Assembly (NCBI GenBank): GCA_937935205.1
Contig: CALGXU010000467.1
Location: 1 to 10,963 of the forward strand
Direction: 5' to 3'
Origin: an uncultured Rothia sp.
GTDB taxonomy: Bacteria > Actinomycetota > Actinomycetes > Actinomycetales > Micrococcaceae
Length of the DNA stretch: 10,963 bases
In this document: piece by piece, positions 6,354 to 10,963 of the stretch
Position numbering within the stretch: position 1 is the first letter of the stretch
How the letters are laid out: the number at the start of each line of letters is the position of its first letter
The notes under the pieces: generated by a model
Database searches by the model: none
Seen by the model: the letters and a program-made list of their open reading frames with translations, nothing else
What the model was told of the DNA's origin: nothing
Translations under genes and position numbers: made by a program

Positions 6354-7241
6354 CTACCTCACGAACTGGCGCACCCGCGCGGTGTCCCAGTACTGGGCGG
6401 GCACGCCTCCACCCATGAGCTCACGGGCGATAGCGGCAGCCTGCACGGAACCGGCCTCCGGCGGGGGCGCGTGGGAGCCGGCAATAATGACGTTGCCGCG
6501 GCGGCGGCCCTTCAACATGGCGGAATCCGCCACGATGCACACGTACTCGAACACCTCAAGCAGGGCGGACGCCTCAGCGCGGGCACCGGTCAGCGCCGGC
6601 CCGTCACCGCAATTGAGGATGTACAGGCCGCCGGGTGCCAGCGACTCGGCGACGGTGCGGGTGAACTCGACGGTGGTGAGCGCCTCCGGGGTGGTGTCCC
6701 CGGCGAATACGTCACGAATCAGCACGTCACGGGATGCGGGCGCGAAGGTCGCGGTGACGGCACCCGCCTCGCCCACACGAATCTTCACGCGCGGCGCCTT
6801 GGGGATGTCGAACCAGGCGCGCACATACTCGGCAAGCTTGGCGTCCAGCTCAACGACCGTGTTGCGACTGGTCGGGTACAGGTCGGCAAAATAGCGCGCC
6901 ATGGAGCACGCGCCGCCGCCCAGGTGGGTGATGCGCAGCTTCGCAGCATCCAGGTGCTCCTCCACGTGCGAGGAGACGACCGCCGCAATCCAGCGCATGT
7001 ACTCAAAATCCAGCTGGCGGGGCTCACCCACAATCACGTGAGAAGACTGCACACCATTAATGAGCAGCAACCAGCCGTCGGCATGGTAGCCGTCGGGGAC
7101 CAGCTCCGCCTCACCCGTAGAAATCGGGTACACGCCAGCGGCGGCACCCTGCACGGGGGTGTTCTCGGTATCGTCGATGCGGTTCTTCTGCGCCTTCTGG
7201 GATTTCTGGGTTTTCTTCGGTGCCCTGCTCTTTTTCGCCAT
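6354..7241 (-). CDS. Spermidine synthase-like SAM-binding protein
   Basis: I choose ATG 7241 (295 aa), not the longer frame from 7373, because TAGGCT lies 7 nt upstream and the extra 44 residues overlap the divergent gene's promoter and look non-coding. Residues 1-21 are very Lys/Gln/Arg-rich and likely disordered. The Rossmann methyltransferase-like domain starts near 60: LRITHLGGGACSMARYF (102-118) is the SAM-type glycine loop and VVELDAKLAEYVRAWF (129-144) holds the acidic strand-2 end (Glu131, Asp133). RDVLIRDVFAGDTTPEAL (171-188) matches the region that in polyamine synthases holds the catalytic aspartate. Classical enzymes make spermidine from putrescine and decarboxylated SAM. This short actinobacterial branch often has no decarboxylase nearby, so the real substrate is uncertain. 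Confidence 0.88.
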   Translation of the reverse strand: MAKKSRAPKKTQKSQKAQKNRIDDTENTPVQGAAAGVYPISTGEAELVPDGYHADGWLLLINGVQSSHVIVGEPRQLDFEYMRWIAAVVSSHVEEHLDAAKLRITHLGGGACSMARYFADLYPTSRNTVVELDAKLAEYVRAWFDIPKAPRVKIRVGEAGAVTATFAPASRDVLIRDVFAGDTTPEALTTVEFTRTVAESLAPGGLYILNCGDGPALTGARAEASALLEVFEYVCIVADSAMLKGRRRGNVIIAGSHAPPPEAGSVQAAAIARELMGGGVPAQYWDTARVRQFVR

Positions 7242-7248
7242 ACCCACT

Positions 7249-7254
7249 AGCCTA
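7249..7254 (-). promoter_or_regulatory. Putative -10 (TAGGCT) of the spermidine-synthase-like gene
   Basis: TAGGCT fits TANNNT and ends exactly 7 nt before ATG 7241, supporting that start over the longer reading frame. It shares the 92-bp divergent region with the acetyltransferase promoter (7321-7326). Confidence 0.6.
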
Positions 7255-7320
7255 ACCGACAGCCCGCACGCCCCTAGCGTACGCACCCGCAGCAAACCAC
7301 CTCCACAGGGGCCGGCTGAG

Positions 7321-7326
7321 TAGACT
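7321..7326 (+). promoter_or_regulatory. Putative -10 (TAGACT) of the GNAT gene
   Basis: TAGACT fits TANNNT and ends exactly 7 nt before ATG 7334. The spacer AGAACCC holds no Shine-Dalgarno, so the mRNA is probably leaderless. Confidence 0.62.
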
Positions 7327-7333
7327 AGAACCC

Positions 7334-7957
7334 ATGGGATTTGTATGTCAGGGCCGCTACGCGCTCGCACCAATTGAACCGACCGACGCCGAAAAATACG
7401 TCAACCTGCAGCTGGACTGCATGGAGCAAACCTACGACCCGATCTACTTCGACGCGCTCGGGGAAAGCTTCACCGCCCGCCACCGCGCCGAACGCAACGA
7501 ATACCTCGAAGACTTCCACCGCCACCTCTCCTCCCCCACCGTGCGCGGCTTCTTCGCCTACGACGTACCCGGTTGGACCCCCGACGGCGGGCTCTCCTGC
7601 TCCATCGGCGCACGCATCGACTGGGATAAGCCGCTCGGCCTGGCGCTCTCCCTGTGCGAGCCCTCCTCCTGGGAACTCGAACGCGCCGACGACCTCCCCG
7701 AGCTGCCCGCAGGCACCCGCAAACTCACGCACCTGTACACCCTCAACCACACGCACGGCACCGGGCTCGGTCGGGCGCTCTACGACTCCGTCATCTACCC
7801 GGACGAAAACTCCTACCTGTGGGTCATGGCAGAAAACGAACGAGCGGTCTCCTTCTACGAGCGTCTCGGCTACCGTAACGAAGGCGTGTACTTCCAAGCA
7901 CGCGGCATCTGGGGACCCGGACGCAGCGTCCGATACGCGCGCATCCTCAACCCCTAA
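7334..7957 (+). CDS. GNAT-family N-acetyltransferase
   Basis: The 207-aa protein has the GNAT fold order. The acetyl-CoA loop is THGTGLGRALYDSVI (140-154), matching the Q/R-x-x-G-x-G/A motif A, preceded by the beta-4 strand LTHLYTLNHT (131-140). Motif B follows as LWVMAENERAVSFYERLGYRNEG (162-184), with the usual NxxAxxFYxxxGF-type pattern. The N-terminal half (1-75) would form the acceptor-binding helices. GNAT enzymes move an acetyl group from acetyl-CoA to an amine on a small molecule, peptide or protein; nothing here tells the substrate. The start is set by TAGACT 7 nt upstream. Glutamate codons are 12 GAA to 4 GAG, as in the 5' half of pta. No terminator separates it from pta, 251 nt downstream. 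Large open frames on the opposite strand are shadows. Confidence 0.93.
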   Translation: MGFVCQGRYALAPIEPTDAEKYVNLQLDCMEQTYDPIYFDALGESFTARHRAERNEYLEDFHRHLSSPTVRGFFAYDVPGWTPDGGLSCSIGARIDWDKPLGLALSLCEPSSWELERADDLPELPAGTRKLTHLYTLNHTHGTGLGRALYDSVIYPDENSYLWVMAENERAVSFYERLGYRNEGVYFQARGIWGPGRSVRYARILNP

Positions 7958-8015
7958 GCTCACCCCCTAAACAGCACGCCACACCAGGAGGCGGCACGCG
8001 CCCCACCCCGCCCCA

Positions 8016-8037
8016 ACAGCAGCCGCACAGCAGCCGC
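8016..8037 (+). repeat. Perfect 11-bp tandem repeat upstream of pta
   Basis: ACAGCAGCCGC occurs twice in direct succession (8016-8026 and 8027-8037). The period is about one helical turn, so two copies face the same side of the DNA. The surrounding gap (7958-8208) is strikingly rich in C and A on the plus strand and holds no supported gene. Confidence 0.65.
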
Positions 8038-8115
8038 GCATCCGCCCACATGACGCAGCGCACCGCACACCCTGTTAGGCGCCACCCACACAACGCCTTA
8101 AGATAGAAGATGACA

Positions 8116-8121
8116 TATAAG
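8116..8121 (+). promoter_or_regulatory. Possible -10 (TATAAG) of pta
   Basis: The only A/T-rich part of the pta upstream gap is 8098-8121. TATAAG at 8116-8121 or TAAGAT at 8099-8104 could be the -10; neither has a convincing -35. Either would leave an 80-100-nt leader, in contrast with the leaderless genes. Confidence 0.3.
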
Positions 8122-8191
8122 CTCGACGCACCCGCGCACAGGAGCACATACACCCCTGCGCAACCGCGGGACCCAGCGCCGAACATCGCAT

Positions 8192-8198
8192 AGAAGGA
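8192..8198 (+). promoter_or_regulatory. Ribosome binding site of pta
   Basis: AGAAGGA ends 10 nt before ATG 8209, a slightly long but usable spacing. It supports a leadered mRNA for pta. Confidence 0.6.
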
Positions 8199-8208
8199 CA
8201 GTAAAACA

Positions 8209-10299
8209 ATGACCACCGGTCTTTACCTCTCCGCTATGTCCCAGAACTCGGGCAAGTCCCTCGTAGCCCTGGGCCTAGCAGACTCCCTCATCAAGCGCGC
8301 AGACCGCGTCGGCTTCTTCCGCCCCGTCTTCGACGGCGCAACCATCGCCGACGACCCCATGGCACGCCTCATCCGTGAACACTTCGGCCTGACCGAAGAG
8401 CAGGTCGGCGGCGCAGTCTCCATGACCGACGCCCTCGCACTCATCGCAGAAGGCGACACCGAAGAAATCTCCGCACGCGCAGTCTCCGCCTACGAAAAGG
8501 TCGCAGCAAACAGCGACGTCGTAATCGTCGACGGCGTCTACCTGCCCGCCAACGCGCTCTCAGTCGAATTCGACCTGAACGTCCAGATCGCCCGTGACCT
8601 CGGCCTGCCCGTCGTCGCAATCGTCGGCGCACAGGAAGCAACCGTCGAAGAAGCAGTCACCGCAGTCGACGTGGCACGCACCGAACTGCTCGCCTCCAAG
8701 GCAGACCTGCTCGCAATCATCGTCGGCCGTGCAGAACCCGAACTGCGCGACGAAATCGAGAACTCCGTCAAGCGCGGCGACGCAAACCTGCCCGTCTACG
8801 TGCTGCCCGAAATCCCCGAACTGAACGCACCCACCGTCGGTGAAGTTGCCGAAGCTCTCAAGCTCGACACCGAAGGCATCAAGGCAGAAGACCTCGGCCG
8901 CGACATCCACGGCATCAAGGTCGCAGCAATGAACGTATCCAACTTCCTCAACCAGTTCGTCGACGGCGACTTCGTCATCGTCCCCGGCGACCGTGCGGAC
9001 ATTGTTGCAGCAACCCTCGCATCCGCACTGGCACCGACCTTCCCCGCACCCTCCGGCGTGCTGCTCACCGGCGGCCTGGACGCACTGCCCGGCAAGAACA
9101 CCGCAGTCGGCTCCCTCATCGACAACGCACCGTTCCCCGTGCTGTCCACCACCAAGGACACCTTCAAGTCTGCACGCGCAGTCTCCCGCGTCCGCGGCAC
9201 CCTCGAAAGCGGCCACCAGCGCAAGCTCGCAGCAGCAATGGGCGGCTGGGACGAGCACGTCAACAAGGACGAACTGCTCGCACGCCTCGAAATTGAGCGC
9301 CCCGCATCCATGACCCCGCTGCGCTTCCTGCACAACCTCATCGAGACCGCACGCGCAAACCGCCGCTCCGTGGTCCTGCCCGAGGGTTACGACGTGCGAA
9401 TCCTGCGTGCATCCGAAATCATTGCACGCCGCGACTTCTGCGACCTGATCCTGCTCGGCAACCCCGCCAAGATCGCAGAGATCTGCCAGGCTGAGGGTAT
9501 TGAGCTGCCCAGCTCGATCCGCATCATCGACATCGAGAACAACGAGTACACCGAGGACTTCGCAGCAACCTACGCTGAGTTGCGTGCACACAAGGGCGTC
9601 ACCATCGAGGCCGCTCGCGAGCGCATGACCGACCCCTCGTACTTCGGCACCATGCTGGTTTACAAGGGCATCGCCGACGGCATGGTTTCCGGTGCTGTGA
9701 ACACCACCGCGAACACCATCCGTCCCTCGCTCGAGTTCATCAAGACCCGCCCCGGCACCAAGATCGTCTCCTCCGTCTTCCTGATGCTGATGGAAGACCG
9801 CGTTCTGGTCTACGGCGACTGCGCAGTGAACCCGAACCCCAACGCAGAGCAGCTCGCCGACATCGCGAAGGCATCCGCGGAGACTGCACGCCAGTTCGGC
9901 GTGACCCCCAAGGTTGCTATGCTGTCCTACTCGACCGGTACCTCCGGCGCTGGCGCGGACGTGGACGTTGTGCGCGAGGCAACCGAGCTCGTGCGCGCAT
10001 CGAACCCCGACTTCGCGGTTGAGGGCCCGATCCAGTACGACGCTGCATCGAACATGTCCATTGCGTCGACCAAGCTGCCCGGCAGCGAGGTCGCTGGTCA
10101 GGCTACCGTGTTCATCTTCCCCGACCTGAACACCGGTAACAACACCTACAAGGCTGTTCAGCAGTCTTCGGGTGCTGCCGCTGTGGGCCCGGTTCTGCAG
10201 GGTCTGCGTAAGCCCGTGAACGACCTGTCGCGCGGTACCACCGTTGAGGACATCATCAACACCGTTGCGATCACCGCAATTCAGGCGCAGAGCCTGTAA
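8209..10299 (+). CDS. pta: Phosphate acetyltransferase (long, two-domain form)
   Basis: The 696-aa protein is a long class II Pta, which interconverts acetyl-CoA and phosphate with acetyl-phosphate and CoA in the cytoplasm. The N-terminal P-loop/dethiobiotin-synthetase-like domain keeps a GKS-type loop (SQNSGKSLVALGLADSL, 11-27) and VVIVDGVYLP (104-113). A DRTGG-like regulatory region covers about 205-345 (LGRDIHGIKVAAMNVSNFL; VPGDRADIV at 258-266; LLTGGL 285-290). The catalytic PTA_PTB domain runs from about 367 to the end: RRSVVLPEGYDVRILRAS (385-402), GMVSGAVNTTANTIRPSL (491-508), LSYSTGTSGAGADVDVVREA (572-591), QYDAASN (609-615) and FPDLNTGNNTYKAVQ (637-651). Usually acetate kinase (ackA) is its neighbour; here a terminator and a convergent gene follow. 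Glutamate codons change from 23 GAA/3 GAG (residues 1-361) to 2 GAA/20 GAG (363-696), at the domain junction. Confidence 0.97.
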   Translation: MTTGLYLSAMSQNSGKSLVALGLADSLIKRADRVGFFRPVFDGATIADDPMARLIREHFGLTEEQVGGAVSMTDALALIAEGDTEEISARAVSAYEKVAANSDVVIVDGVYLPANALSVEFDLNVQIARDLGLPVVAIVGAQEATVEEAVTAVDVARTELLASKADLLAIIVGRAEPELRDEIENSVKRGDANLPVYVLPEIPELNAPTVGEVAEALKLDTEGIKAEDLGRDIHGIKVAAMNVSNFLNQFVDGDFVIVPGDRADIVAATLASALAPTFPAPSGVLLTGGLDALPGKNTAVGSLIDNAPFPVLSTTKDTFKSARAVSRVRGTLESGHQRKLAAAMGGWDEHVNKDELLARLEIERPASMTPLRFLHNLIETARANRRSVVLPEGYDVRILRASEIIARRDFCDLILLGNPAKIAEICQAEGIELPSSIRIIDIENNEYTEDFAATYAELRAHKGVTIEAARERMTDPSYFGTMLVYKGIADGMVSGAVNTTANTIRPSLEFIKTRPGTKIVSSVFLMLMEDRVLVYGDCAVNPNPNAEQLADIAKASAETARQFGVTPKVAMLSYSTGTSGAGADVDVVREATELVRASNPDFAVEGPIQYDAASNMSIASTKLPGSEVAGQATVFIFPDLNTGNNTYKAVQQSSGAAAVGPVLQGLRKPVNDLSRGTTVEDIINTVAITAIQAQSL

Positions 10300-10348
10300 G
10301 GTGCACGCGGCGCTGTAGCGTGAAGGCTGCGGCGTTCCGTTGATATAG

Positions 10349-10412
10349 AAATCTCCCGCACTGGGCGGGGCATGCCGTGAAGGTGTGCTCCACCCGGTGC
10401 GGGAGATTTTTT
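10349..10412. terminator. Strong bidirectional intrinsic terminator after pta
   Basis: AAATCTCCCGCAC (10349-10361) pairs perfectly with GTGCGGGAGATTT (10397-10409). Pairing continues inward with few interruptions (TGGG 10362-10365 with CCCG 10393-10396; GGG 10367-10369 with 10389-10391). TTTTTT follows on the plus strand, and TTT precedes CT on the minus strand. It starts 49 nt after the pta stop and also lies 36 nt past the stop of the convergent gene at 10448. Confidence 0.93.
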
Positions 10413-10447
10413 GTAATTACAGGGTTTCTTGTAGTGCCATTCCGCGG

Positions 10448-10903
10448 TTAGTCTTTGCGGGTGCGGCAGTCGGGATTTGCTCGATCAAGGCGCACATAGT
10501 TAATCACGCCAAGACCAGCCATGCCCACGGCGGTCAGAACCGGGCCGAGGGCGGGCGGGAAGAGCCAGGTGAGCCCCGCCTCCACGGTGTAAGCGATGAG
10601 GCGGTAGGCAAGGTAGGCACACGCCGCCACGAAGAGGGCGTAGGCGACGATGATGCCGACCGGGCGGGGCTCGTAGCCTTCTCGCCGGGCGCGCAGAGCG
10701 GCACCCAGGGCGTTACCCAGGTACAGGACGAGAGCACCGACGACGACAGCCGCGGTGAGGGCACCGTCAAGGAGCGTGCGCGGGGTCAGCGGTGCGGTGC
10801 CTGCCTCAGCGAAGAGGTTGAGGATGCGCACTGCGGCGTAGGCGTAGCAGAAGATGACTGCCGCACGGATGGTGAGGGGTAGGTTGGTCCAGAAGGTTTT
10901 CAT
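10448..10903 (-). CDS. Hypothetical four-helix integral membrane protein (151 aa)
   Basis: The start is ATG 10903 with AAAGGGG 4 nt upstream. Four hydrophobic segments are visible at about residues 12-33, 46-69, 82-106 and 116-137. Positive residues sit in the 69-80 loop (RARREGYEPR) and at the C-terminus (RLDRANPDCRTRKD), so by the positive-inside rule that loop and both ends would be cytoplasmic. The third helix is rich in Ala and Tyr (AYALFVAACAYLAY). No enzyme or transporter motif is visible and I do not recognise the family. It converges on pta with a shared terminator and so is unlikely to be co-regulated with it. Its upstream neighbour is outside the window. Confidence 0.82.
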   Translation of the reverse strand: MKTFWTNLPLTIRAAVIFCYAYAAVRILNLFAEAGTAPLTPRTLLDGALTAAVVVGALVLYLGNALGAALRARREGYEPRPVGIIVAYALFVAACAYLAYRLIAYTVEAGLTWLFPPALGPVLTAVGMAGLGVINYVRLDRANPDCRTRKD

Positions 10904-10907
10904 GCGG

Positions 10908-10914
10908 CCCCTTT
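10908..10914 (-). promoter_or_regulatory. Ribosome binding site of the 151-aa membrane protein
   Basis: AAAGGGG on the minus strand, 4 nt before ATG 10903, with a strong match to the 16S tail. It supports the chosen start. Confidence 0.6.
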
Positions 10915-10939
10915 CGAGGTGGAGGGCGGGCTTCTGTCT

Positions 10940-10950
10940 GGGTATTACCC
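10940..10950. promoter_or_regulatory. Small palindrome overlapping a possible -10 of the 151-aa gene
   Basis: GGGTATTACCC (plus strand) is a perfect 5-1-5 inverted repeat. Read on the minus strand it contains TAATAC, a possible -10 about 40 nt before the start. A second candidate, TATCCT, lies just upstream on the minus strand. The palindrome could be an operator, but it is short and could occur by chance. Confidence 0.3.
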
Positions 10951-10963
10951 CAAGGATACCTAA

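Noticed and set aside
7242..7373. Longer start for the spermidine-synthase-like protein (44 extra residues)
   Set aside because: The extension crosses the divergent promoter region and the start of the GNAT gene, and TAGGCT lies 7 nt before the internal ATG at 7241.
7325..7963. 212-aa antisense frame covering the whole GNAT gene
   Set aside because: It mirrors the GNAT gene codon by codon and has no motifs; the GNAT protein has clear acetyl-CoA-binding motifs and a promoter at the right distance.
8141..8208. Possible small upstream ORF in the pta leader after AGGAG
   Set aside because: No ATG, GTG or TTG stands at a suitable distance behind the AGGAG motif.
8560..9591. 343-aa open frame on the minus strand opposite pta
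   Set aside because: Extreme Cys/Asp/Gly/Val composition comes from the biased codons of pta read in antisense; it has no domain.

Overview
The window looks like chromosome from a fairly high-GC actinobacterium. The gene set (pheA and serS as neighbours, a lipid-kinase-like gene next to serS, a roughly 700-residue two-domain Pta, an actinobacterial spermidine-synthase-like protein) and C/G-rich third codon positions fit the Micrococcales. A Rothia-like member of the Micrococcaceae is my best guess; that genus is inferred from gene content, not from a search. I see no tRNA, rRNA, CRISPR array, transposase or phage gene.

Layout. (1) Positions 6-1891 hold two divergent genes for exported or anchored proteins: a lipoprotein (minus) and a single-pass membrane protein (plus). 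Each has a low-complexity linker and a C-terminal globular domain of the kind found near actinobacterial integrative elements. About 420 bases without a clear gene separate them. A very strong two-way terminator (1917-1964) closes the plus-strand gene. (2) Positions 2012-7241 are five minus-strand genes. In transcription order they are a spermidine-synthase-like protein, prephenate dehydratase (pheA), seryl-tRNA synthetase (serS), a diacylglycerol/sphingosine-kinase-fold protein, and a small membrane protein. (3) Positions 7334-10299 are two plus-strand genes: a GNAT acetyltransferase and phosphate acetyltransferase (pta). (4) A strong two-way terminator (10349-10412) separates pta from a convergent four-helix membrane protein (10448-10903). 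ackA, the frequent partner of pta, is not the next gene.

Expression. Five start codons (3633-, 5164-, 6203-, 7241-, 7334+) are each preceded by TANNNT exactly 6 or 7 nt upstream, which suggests leaderless mRNAs. The other genes have Shine-Dalgarno-like sequences. Metabolically the window touches phenylalanine synthesis, serine tRNA charging, lipid phosphorylation and acetyl-CoA/acetyl-phosphate exchange; these do not form one pathway.

The most unusual observations are: a degraded second copy of the serS 3' end 143 bp downstream of the real one, with a hairpin between them; an abrupt GAA-to-GAG glutamate codon switch inside pta at its domain junction; and a nested inverted repeat plus direct repeat upstream of pheA. 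I found no clear evidence of a complete novel multi-gene system.
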